Shown here piece by piece: positions 12,101 through 23,897 of a DNA stretch of 64,000 nt. This DNA comes from Leuctra nigra (taxonomy: Eukaryota > Arthropoda > Insecta > Plecoptera > Leuctridae). A model generated the notes under the pieces. It did not search any database. It was given only the letters and a program-made list of their open reading frames with translations, and had not been told where the DNA came from. Each line of letters opens with the position of its first letter. Position 1 is the first letter of the stretch. The position numbers and the translations under genes are program-made. The stretch is from positions 372,001 to 436,000 of the forward strand of contig OW203771.1 of the NCBI GenBank assembly GCA_934045905.1. The letters are read 5' to 3'.

Positions 12101-15100
12101 ATTTGAGCAAGTTTCAAACTTATTTGTTGAATAGAAAAAGTTACAAATGATTATTCGACACTAAAAGTACCTTGAGAGTGCGCTAGTAAATATAAGATGG
12201 ACGCTCCCGCGAGTACAATCCCAGCGCGTGCGTACTTGTACATACAAGTCACTTAGATGTCAATCGTAACGAGTTCAGTAAAAAGTTATAAATACATTGC
12301 GAAATAACAGAAATTGATGCTTACCTCAGTGTCAACAATCAAATACAATTGGCAAATTTCATTACAGCACACATTCATTCAAATTCTTGTGAAAACGAGT
12401 TGTCTATTCACCAAAAGCACTATTTGACAGATTGCAGTTGTTTGAACGATGCGTCAAGAAAAATGTGTGTTCAGAATGCCGTGAGATAAACAATTGCAAC
12501 TGTCAAATGGTGATTTTTGGTGAATAGACAACTCGTTTTCACAAGAATTTGAATGAATGTGTGCTGTAATTAAATATGCCGATGGTATTTGATTGTTGAC
12601 ACTAAGGTATTCATCAATTTCTGTTATTTCGCGATGTAATTATAACTTTTACTGAACTCGTTACGATTGACATCTAAGTGACTTGCGTGAACGCGCCCTG
12701 TGCGCATGTGCACAAGTACTCGTGGTATAGATGCTAACTTTTTCTGCTAGGTGGCATTTTGCAACTTTTAGTGTCGAATACCTACTTACAATTGAGAAAA
12801 AAGATTAAACCTGAGAAAATTTACTTGTTTGAAGTATTGATTTGGAGTTTTTGTAGGAATTATGTGAATTTATTTTAATTTTTTTTAAAATAAACACAAA
12901 TTATTGTTTAATAATTCTATGTGAATCTATCTTAAATTTATTTGAAGTGAGCATACGTGAGATTTTATCCTAACATTCGTAGTATAAAGTAGGGGTGTGC
13001 GAATAGTGATTTTTGACTTCGAATACGAATATCGAATAATTGACAAAAAATATTTCGAATATCGAATCGAATATCGAATAGTTGGAACCTACATTAAAAT
13101 TTAAAATACATAATATCAATAAAAATAAATAAAAAATGGACACCAAACTTTTTTCATGACCAGAATGAAAGATGGCCATATAAATGAATGTACTGATTAT
13201 GATGTAATATGCCAGGATTATATTGTTGTCATTAATCATCACAAAAAATGAAATTAACACCTAACAAATGGAGTATGAGGAATGTCTACCTGGAGGAACA
13301 ATAACCTACAAATAATATCCCTCGAAATCAAAATGGCGGCCATGACAATTTTCGGTTGAAGTTTTAGACTTTGCAGCAGTTGGCAGCATTGAAAAACACT
13401 CCCATATGAGAAATGGCGGGATTATTTTGAATTAAAAGACATGAACTATTCAAAAATTTTTGAAGTAAATTCGAAATTTCGAATACTTTTTTTTCGAATA
13501 CCAAATCGAATATTCGAACCAATTATTTTCGAAGTATTCAAAATTTTCGAATATTCGCACACCCCTAGTATAAAGACATGAATTCAGAGTTATTTCCAAT
13601 TCAATGTTGGAAATTCAGTCACAATTCTATTCCCCCCCCATCACAACTGTAGTTCCTTCCCCACATTCTCCGCTACTCTCCTAGACAACTGTCAACCCAC
13701 CTGTTGCTGCAGGAACGCTGTGAAGTCGGTGGTTCTCTTCTGACAGCAGGTCCAGAACTTGAGTCCCTCGTGGAAGACGGGATATCCCGGATGATGCTTG
13801 CATCGGGGATCGGTTTCCGAACCCTGGTAGAGGACGTCGCACCCGGAGCGGCTGCAGCAGGTGTTTAAAGCGGTCTCGGTGGAGGCTGGTTCGCTCGGAG
13901 TTGATTTGGAGGCGAGAGAGAGAGATTTCACTTGTTGAGAGAGAGAGGCTGACACTTCGGCCTTCAAGTCAACCTGGAGAAGTAATTACAAGAATCAAAC
14001 TTCAGGAATCATTGCCAGTAGTAATCACTAGGTAATCATTAATCAAGAATTAAGTCAAACAACCTAAGCAAATTACAATGGGCTTGTTCACGCAAAGCTC
14101 AGCATAGATGGCGCCACTATGTTACCTGCTTTAATCCGACTTTAGGCCGAGATGTGTAACAAAATGACGTCATTTCCGGCTTTGATTTCCGGTACAAATA
14201 ATTGCGGCACAGAGTGTTCACATTATTAAAAATGACCCAAAAATTAATAAAAAAAACAAATAACCCCACAAATTTACATTGTACAAAGATGCAGCCTGAA
14301 GTCGTCTCTTGTTTTCATGTGAAAACTATTTACTGGGCAGAGATTAGAACGCGGCAAGATGACGAAAATTTGAAAATATGGAAACTATGTTGGGTCAATG
14401 ATGACATTTCGTTTTACAAAGATATATTATGCACGTAGGACACTGTTATTTACATTTTTAAATGTATTTGAGATTACAACAGACTACCAAAGACTATTAA
14501 TACATAAATTGGTCATTTAAACTCTTTAAAACTCATTTTAGTTACTACCAAGATGTTACCCAACCGCTGGCGCCATCCCACGGACATTTTGGTTACTAAG
14601 AAAAATGTTACCCATCTCGGCCCAACGAAGCTGCCCAAGCTAATCCGATGCTAGCGATCCTGGTGAGAGCAAATGGCAGTGTAGTCCAGAGTCTAAATGG
14701 TTTGACCCAAAACTAATTGCAACACAAGCGTTTTTGATATCGTTGGATTCAGAAAAAAAAACTACATAACATAGTAAAAGTCCTCCGAAATCAAATTAAT
14801 GGGCGTGGGTCTAATTAATCAATTAGTGAAAAATCAATCAATCTAATTATCGGTAAACTATAATAGTAAACCACGTCGAGTTTGGTATCAAACGAAAGCT
14901 TGATGTGTCAACTATTTATTAAAAATTATTTAAAATTTTTTAAAAAAAAATCAATACTAATTACGGCCATTAATGAGCTAAAACAACCAAAAATATGGAT
15001 ATAATAAAAAATTAGGGCTGTAGCCACCCCTAATGAGTTAGAAAACCGCGGTTGATGGCAAATCATTCATAAATGTGTACTTAATAACATATCAAAAGTC

Positions 15101-18100
15101 CTCCGAATTTATCCAACCGGAAGTGGCTTTAATTGACTAATCAATTTAAAAAATCGGCGTGATTTTTTTTTCTTGACAAAGGTGGCTTGATGGGTATCAT
15201 TTAAAAGGTCTTTTCAATTACATTGTAAATACATTACTATAAATGTAGCTTAGGTTAATACAAAGGTCATGTGAGGTCACGAAGGTCAACTTTAATTTTC
15301 AACACTAATGTACGAAAAGTCGATTTATCAATCGATATTACATCGATTTATAAAAATGAATAGTCAATTACACTGAATTTACCAACACTTGTTCGTGTAT
15401 GGTGGTGCTTTATAGCTTCCATTGTTTATGCCTAATACATAAACATTTCCTGGTAGAATTCCGAGATCGTCACTTTGCGCCACTTCTGCGCTGCGTTGAA
15501 AGCTTAGGACTTCCTTGTACCTTAGACTAAATAACTTATTTAGTCTAAGCTTGTACTCACAACAAAATCCAAGTCTATTCGGAGTTTCGATTAGGAATCT
15601 TGAGCCAAACAAGTCAGATATGTAGTTCTACATTTGTACGCCAAGACCAACTTGAAGAGGTTCCAGCATCCTTGGCCGTGCTGCTTGAACGTCAATGCTT
15701 GAACGATGTCCCAAGGAAGTCATCTTAAAATCGTTACGGTGTCCAGAAACAATGTTACTCAGAAAATCGCGTAATAATAAGGAGTCTGGGACGTATTCTA
15801 TATACTTTTCTTATGACTGAAGGTCTTCGATGGGAACGTAAGAGTCTTTTTCTTGGCATGCATCGACTTGACATCAGTTTTTATTAATTCAGCTGCAGCT
15901 TGAATGATGCGGTACTTTTCTGCATTAGTATCGTCAAGTCTGGTGGTAGATAGTATAAAACAGATCTAAAATAGAAGCCGCATTGCTGACCAGAGTGACA
16001 ATGTTCGCTTTCCCTGCGATGTCCGTGATAAATACCCGAGGTCCATAATATTCCAGTATATTTTCTGTTTCATTCATAAACGGGAAACTATATGCATCTC
16101 CGTCCGGCAATAGGTCCTTCAATTTGGTGATGAACTCCTGGACGTGAGCTGTTCTTCCTCGTATTCTTGAAGATGGAACATCGTTTTGACAAACGCGTCA
16201 TGTCGGGCAGAATTAGCCGGTCTTCCTCGGGAGCACTCACCTGATGACTCCTGATTGATCGAAAGCTGAGAAGAAGGATGGAATATTCTTCCCAGTCCTG
16301 AAGTTGGTGCTGCAGACTGGGTGATACACAGCATCAGCAAGGACTTATAGTCCGCCCACTCGTCATGACGGGTCGCACAAATCCCATTGGTGTCTTTAAT
16401 ACTATCACACCTCACAGTGACACCAGGAATACTTGTGTTGATGACACCTATGAGATCCTTCGACCGGCTGCATAAAAAATCACTTATCTTTGTAATCAAA
16501 ATAGTCACTTTTCGAACGTAAAGTAGGTAGGACACTATGAGGTGCAGTGTCAGATTTAAACTTTTTACATACATGCCGCCTAACAAAATGTTTACGACAA
16601 GACACGTGAACTCCTTGTCCAACACCCACTTCAATGTCATTACTTACTTCTAGATGTACTAATTTACTGTTTTCACCTTTTTCACGTAAAAACACTGTTT
16701 TTTCACTATTGGCAAGAGGAAGTAGGTATAACTTGCAAAAGACACACAGGAGTGACATGGTACGCAAACGAGCACATGGCAGCACTGACCAATGTTACAC
16801 AATCTTTGACACGTGGTAGATTTTATGAGCAAGCATTTAAAATGTAATGGAGAGCTAAAAATAGCTCTACCTACTCACTGAGAAAAATCTGATGCATTGT
16901 GGTTTTAGTCTTTCCGTAGGTTAGAGTGCGACAAGTAGCTATAATAGCACCTTCAGATAATAATATCCTAGTAGCTAATTGGTGCAGTTACCATGCATCG
17001 TTAATAAATGTAATATACATATACCTACTTACATTAACACACGAAAGCAAATGTTTTTTTTTAATAATTAGAAGGAAAAGAATATCACTTTTTTGTGGTC
17101 AAAATGTTGAGTTAACCTTCGTGACCTCACATGACCTTTGTATAAACCTAAGTTACATTTATAGTAATGTATGTATGTACAATGTAATTGAAAATACCTT
17201 TTAATTGATACCCATCAAGCCACCTTTGTCAAGAAAAAAAATCACGCCGATTTTTTAAATTGATTAGTCAATTAAAGCCACTTCCGGTTGGATAATTTCG
17301 GAGGACTTTTGATATGTTATAAAGTACACATTTATGAATGATTTGCCATCAACCGCGGTTTTCTAGCTCATTAGGGGTGGCTACAGCCCCAATTTTTAAT
17401 TACATCCATATTTTTGGTTGTTTTAGCTCATTATTGGCCGTAATTAGTATCGATTTATTTTTTAATTTTTGAAATAATTTTTAATAAATAGTAGACACAT
17501 CAAGCTTTCGTTTGATACCAAACTCGACATGGTTTGCTATTATAGTTTACCGATAATTAGATTGATTGATTTTTCACTAATCGATTAATTAGACCCACGC
17601 CCATTAATTTGATTTCGGAGGACTTTTACTATGTTATGTAGTTTTTTTTTCTGAATCCAACGATATCAAAAACGCTTGTGTTGCAATTTGTTTTGGGTTA
17701 AGGCCTATATTTGGCTTTAGACTCTGGACTAGTGAACAAGCCCATTAAAACAACACAAGAGTAATTAAATGTAACAAATTATTAAAAAATCTGAAGTTTC
17801 AATATGATTCTGTCATCAAAAGTCTCTTGCTTGACACGAATCAAATTATAAATCAATTGTCATTCTTATTGTTTTCAATAACAGAAGATGTACCTACCTA
17901 CCTAAATACATGGATATCAATTTATTTAACAATAAAATCGTACTATTTCAATTGTTTAGTTCCATGCCTACAGCTAAGAACTTACCTAACAATAAAATAA
18001 TAATATGAAAATATTTAACAAAATTTGGCTAGGTACCTATCTATTCTTGGATTCAAATAGGTAGAGTAGTAGGTTGGTACCACAATTTTGATGTATGTTA

Positions 18101-19569
18101 TTTATTTCTAAGTTCATTTAAATACTGTAATAATAAGTTACAAAAGTAGGACCTACTGATATAATAATAAAGAAATAAAAAAACTCTGGAAGTTCATTTG
18201 AACAGTATCTCGATGACCATGTTTGCCTGCTAACTCTTGTACTACTCACCATGGGTGTGGACGATGCCGGTCTGTTAACCGCCGGTCTGACAGGTGGTTT
18301 GTATTCAATCACCTCGTCATCTCCAAGTCTCTCCACAGCAGGTTTCTCCGCAGCGACAGGTTTCACATTCGAGTGAGCCGACTTCGTACATCCCTGGAGG
18401 AAAACATACATTCATTAAACATTACAGGCCTTGGGGGGGGTTGGATTTGTATTGTTTATTTGCAGAAAAACAATACAAATTGTGTACAAACGTTGTCATA
18501 ATTACTAAAATTATGAAACACGCTAAACATAACTGAAACAGTCAAGTTAAAAGTCAGATGTTTGTCAAGTGATAAGTAATTAGTTTTCTTGCTTAAAGAG
18601 AAACATTGAACTAATGTAGGTTTTTATGCAAGCATCAGCAAGAATTACCTAATAATAATATGTGTCCTACACAAACTTAAGCCAGAATATGGCAGGTAGG
18701 TACAAGTGAATGTCAGTGACCTAAACAGCATTTAATTTGTCAAAATATCTCTTCAGTCTTCACTAAAGCTGAACTATTCAGGTTGCATTTCACTTCAAAC
18801 TAAGCAGACTTTAAAGTAGACTCTCATGAAAAGCTGTTATACGATAGGTAGTAACATGGAGCCAGTTTATGTGGATTCCTTTCCATTAATCTCTTACAAC
18901 ACAGAGGAGCCTAGATTTATTATTGTTTACTGTCTTGATAATGTAGAAAACAATGTGTCCAACTGAAGTAACCAAGAAGCGATCTCTATATTATTGAACT
19001 AGTCTTGTAAAACCAGTAGGTAGTATTTTGTGAACGCTTCAGTGAACAACTAACGGGACATTTTGGGCATGCAGGTAAAGTGATGGCAAGTAAAATAACC
19101 ATTTCAAATCCAAAGACTGTCTGTTAGTTAGAACCTAGTATGCACCCAACATGACAATCCTCCTAGCAACTTAACAAACTGCTAAAACTGACAAGACTCC
19201 GCTCGAAGTACCTACGATCTCATTAAACGTCGGGCAACGACATCAGCTAAGTAGACTTACCTTGAAATTGAGGAACTCCGTGAAGTCCGTGCTACGTTTA
19301 TTACAGCAAGTCCATCCCTTGTATGCGTCATGGAAGAGTGGAACACCAGGGTGATGCGTACACGCATCTATAAACACACAATCATGAGATGTCACGACAA
19401 CATAACCTCAAAACCAAAACTCAACCATCACTTTTACACGCATAGCATGCGTCTCACAAGCTAGATGATGATATGACGTGAGGCACTGACCTTCTGAATT
19501 GTCTGCAAGACGAAATGTTTGTCCACATCCCTTGTTGTAACAAATTAGTTCTTCAGTTTCGATGGGCAT
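9112..19569 (-). CDS. CHORDC1: CHORD and CS domain protein, Hsp90 co-chaperone (Morgana/CHP-1)
   Basis: Six exons with consistent phases: 19569-19491, 19367-19261, 18393-18250, 13973-13701, 10917-10690, 9309-9112; 1029 bp, 342 residues plus stop (human 332). CHORD I spans exons 1-3 ([10 protein letters not shown], then [24 protein letters not shown] and GCTK). CHORD II is in exons 4-5 ([35 protein letters not shown]). The CS (p23-like) domain fills exon 5 and the start of exon 6 ([32 protein letters not shown]), ending in an acidic tail. Family knowledge: CHORD domains bind two zinc ions each; the protein binds Hsp90 and restrains ROCK kinases and centrosome duplication. The poly(A) signal AATAAA is at 9049-9044. 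Introns 3, 4 and 5 (4.3, 2.8 and 1.4 kb) are large because of transposon insertions. All key Cys/His residues are present. Confidence 0.96.
9582..9808. mobile_element. Inner palindromic MITE
   Basis: Arms starting AATCAGATAGTAACGACCC are inverted with about 100-bp arms and a short AT-rich loop. It sits directly beside the 5S-derived SINE. Confidence 0.75.
9812..10220 (+). mobile_element. 5S rRNA-derived SINE (SINE3 type)
   Basis: The first 120 bp match a 5S rRNA gene: CCGAGGTTAAGCAACAT (A-box region), GAGCGCGGTC and GGATGGGTGACC (C-box), with CCCAACGGC at the start and GCCGTTGGGT closing the helix. The body then carries CCTTCGGAAGGGACGTTAAG and TTAAGCCGTTGGTCCCC, and the element ends in (AAT)n. 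The internal 5S promoter would be read by RNA polymerase III. A plain 5S pseudogene is less likely because of the extra 280-bp body and the (AAT)n tail. Confidence 0.8.
10223..10475. repeat. AAT/ATT microsatellite tract
   Basis: After a short GC-rich stretch, nearly pure mixtures of AAT and ATT words, highly self-complementary, grown from the (AAT)n tail of the SINE. Confidence 0.85.
10955..11784. mobile_element. Non-autonomous DNA transposon with GACCCTTACC ends
   Basis: Inverted ends GACCCTTACC(W)AATATCGCC run into GCACCGTGTTA on both sides, flanked by a possible 3-bp duplication CTG (10952-10954, 11785-11787). Inside is a 13-bp-arm hairpin (TTTTGTCCCAAAC/GTTTGGGACAAAA near 11190-11225). 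No ORF recognised. CHORDC1 intron 4. Confidence 0.65.
11840..12044. mobile_element. Near-perfect palindromic Harbinger-like MITE
   Basis: Arms of about 90 bp beginning AGGTGGATTCACACGGCCG are inverted around a short centre, flanked by TTA (11837-11839 and 12045-12047). Both strands look open because the arms mirror each other; this is not coding. Confidence 0.8.
12152..12780. mobile_element. Large foldback element with about 290-bp arms
   Basis: Ends ATTCGACACTAAAAGT and ACTTTTAGTGTCGAAT; inner arms match over AACGAGTTCAGTAAAAGTTA-like and CAACTCGTTTTCACAAG stretches. No coding region. CHORDC1 intron 4. Confidence 0.75.
12990..13567. mobile_element. hAT MITE, TAGGGGTGTGCGAA family (copy 1)
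   Basis: Termini TAGGGGTGTGCGAATA and its inverse with a perfect 8-bp duplication GTATAAAG (12982-12989, 13568-13575). Subterminal regions repeat TTCGAATA-type words. Same family at 41974-42550 and 62070-62580. Confidence 0.9.
14093..14681. other. Foreign segment inside the left end of the long-TIR element
   Basis: Interrupts the terminus between CTTGTTCAC and TAGTCCAGAGTC, which are contiguous in the right-hand copy. Both ends hold GATGGCGCCA and GGCCGAGATG(T/G)GTAACA words; a small open stretch (14202-14438) is not recognised. Confidence 0.5.
15379..16758 (-). pseudogene. Decayed repetitive hypothetical protein with Cys motifs (transposon cargo or transposase)
   Basis: The first block starts [14 protein letters not shown] and continues [15 protein letters not shown], a Cys-x2-Cys plus Cys/His layout suggesting zinc binding. 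Frame jumps follow: [73 protein letters not shown], and near the end [19 protein letters not shown]. At least three frameshifts or stops break it. From memory it resembles a multi-copy hypothetical protein family seen in cnidarian and arthropod genomes; function unknown, and no DDE or RT motif is visible. Its position between long inverted repeats argues it belongs to the element. Confidence 0.55.
17750..18249. other. Remainder of CHORDC1 intron 3, no feature seen
   Basis: A+T-rich intron sequence with scattered TAGGTACCTA words. Nothing further recognised. Confidence 0.5.
18394..19260. other. CHORDC1 intron 2, no feature seen
   Basis: Ordinary A+T-rich intron with no repeat structure visible by eye. 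Confidence 0.5.
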
Positions 19570-19684
19570 GGTCGAACGTTGCAAAAGTTGTTCTTCTTTC
19601 CCTCCCCTCTTTCCCCCCACTCCTCAAGTTAGAAGATTTGTTAGAAGTTAAGTTACCCCTCCACTAATGTGACACAACAACAGA

Positions 19685-19697
19685 TCTAGAACATTCT
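19685..19697 (-). promoter_or_regulatory. Heat-shock-element-like motif upstream of CHORDC1
   Basis: Read on the gene's strand the site is AGAATGTTCTAGA: an nGAAn block, an inverted nTTCn block and a third partial block, the HSF trimer layout. It lies 116-128 bp upstream of the CHORDC1 ATG. Vertebrate CHORDC1 is known to be heat-shock inducible, so the placement makes sense; the function here is inferred. Confidence 0.5.
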
Positions 19698-19939
19698 GCC
19701 TCTATTCTCCATTCAATATTAACCTACTTTGTTTATTTCTTGTTATTCCTAATCAATAATCAGTCTAGATTGAGTCTAGCATTCTACATTAGGTCAGTTC
19801 AGTTTCTTGACAACAGGAAATATTCAAAAATCCATCAATCAAGAAAAAATTCAGAGTGGCTCTTACGAATTTAAAAATAATCAAATGGGTTATTTTAATT
19901 TAAAAATTTAAATTAATTTAAATTAGACGGCGTTTTATA

Positions 19940-20660
19940 GCTTCGAATAGGTCCGTGAACTTGGCCCCCCCCCCCCCCCCCCCCATGAACGCACTAATTC
20001 TGAAATTCTCAATATAATTAGTGTATGGCACTGGGATTTAGTGTACAAAGTTTCAGAATTAGTGCGTCACTACTTTTGGAGAAAATCGAAAATCCGAAAA
20101 TTTGAAATGGGGGGTGGCCAAGTTCACGCAGACCCCCCCATGAGAGCAAAATGTCTGAAACTCTCAATATTATTAGTGTATGGCACTGGGATTTAGTGTA
20201 CAAAGTTTCAGAATTAGTGCGTCACTACTTTCGGAGTAAATCGAAAAACAACGGCTGATTTTGGGGGGGGGGGGGGGGGGGGGGGGGCCAAGTTTACGCA
20301 GCCCCCCCCCCCCCCATGCGAGCAAAATTTCTGAAATTCTCAATATAATTAGTGTAATGGCACTGGGATTTAGTGTACCAAGTTTCAGAATTAGTGCGTC
20401 ACTACTTTCGGAGTAAAACGAAAAACAATGTCCGATTTTGGGGGGGGGGGGGGGGAGGTTCACGAAGCCCCCCCCCCCCCATGCAAGCAAAAATTCTGAA
20501 TTTCTCAATATATTTAGTGTATGGCACTGGGATTTAGTGTACCAAGTTTCAGAATTAGTGCGTCACTACTTTTTGAGGAAATCGAATAACTAAAAGTGAA
20601 AAATGGGCGGGACCAAATTCACGAAGCCCCGCCCATGCAAGCTAAAATTCTGACACTCCA
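19940..20660 (+). repeat. Tandem repeat of about 155-177 bp with poly-G and poly-C runs
   Basis: Four to five copies of a unit containing ATGGCACTGGGATTTAGTGT and AGAATTAGTGCGTCACTACT, each bounded by a poly-G run and a poly-C run; unit length varies with run length. A further diverged partial copy follows the 30-bp minisatellite at about 20966-21085. Confidence 0.85.
20263..20314. repeat. Poly-G run facing a poly-C run
   Basis: 25 consecutive G, a 13-bp spacer, then about 14 C. Can pair as a hairpin or form G-quadruplexes. Similar pairs are at 32409-32456 and 45432-45477. Confidence 0.8.
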
Positions 20661-20668
20661 GAAGGTTA

Positions 20669-20965
20669 ATCCGGCACCTCCACATCTCCTGGAGCTTGAT
20701 CTGGCACCTCCACATGTCCTGGAGCTTGATCCGGCACCTCCACATGTCCTGGAGGTTGATCCGGCACCTCCACATGTCCTGGAGGTTGATCCGGCACCTC
20801 CACAACACCTGGAGCTTGATCCGGCACCTCCACATCTCCTGGAGCTTGATCCGGCACCTCCACATGTCCTGGAGCTTGATCCGGCACCTCCACACGTCCT
20901 GGAGGTTGATCCGGCACCTCCACATCACCTGGAGCTTGATCCGGCACCTCCACATCTCCTGGATA
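20669..20965 (+). repeat. 30-bp minisatellite, about 10 copies
   Basis: Unit of 30 bp with core CCGGCACCTCCACATGTCCT and a variable G/C in GGAG(C/G)TTGAT. Because 30 is divisible by 3, all frames stay open; this explains the repetitive ORFs on both strands, so none is called as a gene. Confidence 0.92.
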
Positions 20966-21170
20966 GTTAGTGAACACTGGGATTAAGTGTATTAAGTTGC
21001 AGAATTAGTGCGTCACTCTACTCATGAAGAAAATTGAAAAACAACAATATTTTTGTGAGGGTGGGGGGGGGGGGGGGGGGCTGATAAACGCAGTTCCCAT
21101 CCCCCCTCGCCCTCTGCGGTATAAAATGTAATAATAAGAAACGTTTGGTATAAAAAAGCGTTTTGATTTT

Positions 21171-23412
21171 ATAAAAGATTTTTGAAATTATCCAATTATT
21201 TAGTGCTTAATTACTGCCTATTAGCGCCGTTGAATTCCGAATAAGTGCCGCTCCCCCTGGAAAGTTATTTGCGAATAACTCTGGGGATGCCCCATTACAA
21301 CGTCTCACCAGTTATGTAAAAGGTTTGAAATTCTCCAATTATTTAGTGCTTAATTACTGCCAATCAGTGCCGTTGAATTCAGAATAAGTGCCGCTCCCCC
21401 TGGGAAGTTATTTGCGAATAACTCTGGGGATGCCCCATTACAACGTCTCACCAGTTATGTAAAAGGTTTGAAATTCTCCAATTATTTAGTGCTTAATTAC
21501 TGCCAATCAGTGCCGTTGAATTCAGAATAAGTGCCGCTCCCCCTGGGAAGTTATTTGCGAATAACTCTGGGGATGCCCCATTACAACGTCTCACCAGTTA
21601 TGTAAAAGGTTTGAAATTCTCCAATTATTTAGTGCATAATTACTGCCAATTAGTGCCGTTGAATTCAGAATAAGTGCCGCTCCCCCTGGGAAGTTATTTG
21701 CGAATAACTCTGGGGATGCCCCATTACAACGTCTCACCAGTTATGTAAAAGGTTTGAAATTCTCCAATTATTTAGTGCTTAATTACTGCCAATCAGTGCC
21801 TTTGAATTCAGAATAAGTGCCGCTCCCCCTGGGAAGTTATTTGCGAATAACTCTGGGGATGCCCCATTACAACGTCTCACCAGTTATGTAAAGGGTTTGA
21901 AATTCTCCAATTATTTAGTGCTTCAATTAGTGCCGTTGAATTCAGAATAAGTGCCGCTCCCCCTGGGAAGTTATTTGCGAATAACTCTGGGGATGCCCCA
22001 TTACAACGTCTCACCAGTTATGTAAAAGGTTTGAAATTCTCCAATTATTTAGTGCTTAATTACTGCCAATCAGTGCCGTTGAATTCAGAATAAGTGCCGC
22101 TCCCCCTGGGAAGTTATTTGCGAATAACTCTGGGGATGCCCCATTACAACGTCTCACCAGTTATGTAAAGGGTTTGAAATTCTCCAATTATTTAGTGCTT
22201 AATTACTGCCAATTAGTGCCGTTGAATTCAGAATAAGTTCCGCTCCCCCTGGGAAGTTATTTGCAAATAACTCTGGGGATGCCCCATTACAACGTCTCAC
22301 CAGTTATGTAAAAGGTTTGAAATTCTCCAATTATTTAGTGCTTAATTACTGCCAATCAGTGCCGTTGAATTCAGAATAAGTGCCGCTCCCCCTGGGAAGT
22401 TATTTGCGAATAACTCTGGGGATGCCCCATTACAACGTCTCACCAGTTATGTAAAAGGTTTGAAATTCTCCAATTATTTAGTGCTTAATTACTGCCAATT
22501 AGTGCCGTTGAATTCAGAATAAGTGCCGCTCCCCCTGGGAAGTTATTTGCGAATAACTCTGGGGATGCCCCATTACAACGTCTCACCAGTTATGTAAAAG
22601 GTTTGAAATTCTACAATTATTTAGTGCTTAATTACTGCCAATTAGTGCCGTTGAATTCAGAATAAGTGCCGCTCCCCCTGGGAAGTTATTTGCGAATAAC
22701 TCTGGGGATGCCCCATTACAACGTCTTACCAGTTATGTAAAGGGTTTGAAATTCTCCAATTATTTAGTGCTTAATTACTGCCAATCAGTGCCGTTGAATT
22801 CCGAATAAGTGCCGCTCCCCCTGGGAAGTTATTTGCGAATAACTCTGGGGATGCCCCATTACAACGTCTTACCAGTTATGTAAAAGGTTTGAAATTCTCC
22901 AATTATTTAGTGCTTAATTACTGCCAATTAGTGCCGTTGAATTCAGAATAAGTGCCGCTCCCCCTGGGAAGTTATTTGTGAATAACTCTGGGGATGCCCC
23001 ATTACAACGTCTCACCAGTTATGTAAAAGGTTTGAAATTCTCCAATTATTTAGTGCTTAATTACTGCCAATTAGTGCCGTTGAATTCAGAATAAGTGCCG
23101 CTCCCCCTGGGAAGTTTTTTGTGAATAACTCTGGGGATGCCCCATTACAACGTCTCACCAGTTATGTAAAAGGTTTGAAATTCTCCAATTATTTAGTGCT
23201 TAATTACTGCCAATTAGTGCCGTTGAATTCAGAATAAGTGCCGCTCCCCCTGGGAAGTTATTTGCGAATAACTCTGGGGATGCCCCATTACAACGTCTCA
23301 CCAGTTATGTAAAAGGTTTGAAATTCTCCAATTATTTAGTGCTTAATTACTGCCAATCAGTGCCGTTGAATTCAGAATAAGTGCCGCTCCCCCTGGGAAG
23401 TTATTTGCGAAT
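21171..23412 (+). repeat. 143-bp satellite, about 15.6 copies
   Basis: The marker GGGGATGCCCC occurs every 143 bp (21283, 21426, 21569, 21712, 21855, then 134 bp to 21989, then 143 bp steps to 23276). One unit has a 9-bp deletion. Each unit carries AGTTATTTGCGAATAACT (7-bp inverted arms) and GGGGATGCCCC, two small stem-loops. The array stops mid-unit at 23412, where a different element begins. Confidence 0.95.
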
Positions 23413-23716
23413 CTATAATCTAGTGGAGCGGTCGCTCCACCCAGACAAGTCGTACTATACACTCACAGTCACTCAACATACCGTAAATGCCTAATAAACT
23501 GAGGAGCAGACTAAACACTTTTACTGTAAGCAACAACATGGCATTTTCGGCCTACTGGATCTCAAAATTGAAAAATCTCACATTGTTGCGAAATATCTTA
23601 ATTTCGAGCTATGGCCCACCCCACCCCATATACCAAATTTGGGAACAACAGGTTATGCCTTTTGCGAGCTAGAGGGCCGTGAAAACAGTGAAATTACACC
23701 CCTTTTAAAAGCTATC

Positions 23717-23748
<32 letters not shown>

Positions 23749-23897
23749 CAGATTCAGATTCAGATATCAGGAAACGTTGCTATCACCGCCACAGCCTAAA
23801 CGGCTGAACCGATCAACCTAAAACTTTTACCACATGTGCACTTTTGGCGTCTGATGATACCTTGCCTCTTGTGATTTTTTGTGCCGCCATTTTTAAA

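Larger units (their letters stand above)
14077..17746. mobile_element. Long-TIR DNA element carrying a decayed unusual gene
   Basis: The outer ends are inverted (AATGGGCTTGTTCAC and GTGAACAAGCCCATT). Inverted arms of about 600 bp run from about 14682 to 15300 and from 17105 to 17730, including CTAATTGCAACACAAGCG and GGATTCAGAAAAA blocks. The left end is split by a foreign segment of about 590 bp (14093-14681). The centre holds one degenerate minus-strand gene (15379-16758). Superfamily not identified. CHORDC1 intron 3. Confidence 0.7.

Noticed and set aside
14202..14438. 78-residue ORF inside the interrupted left TIR
   Set aside because: No recognisable domain and no homologous frame elsewhere; kept only as an unassigned segment.
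20590..20986. Open reading frames on both strands of a Pro/His- or Arg/Leu-rich repeat
   Set aside because: They are translations of a 30-bp minisatellite, whose unit length keeps every frame open; no start context or codon bias supports a gene.
21171..23412. CRISPR-like or rDNA spacer array
   Set aside because: Units are full-length identical satellites with no spacers and no rRNA sequence nearby.
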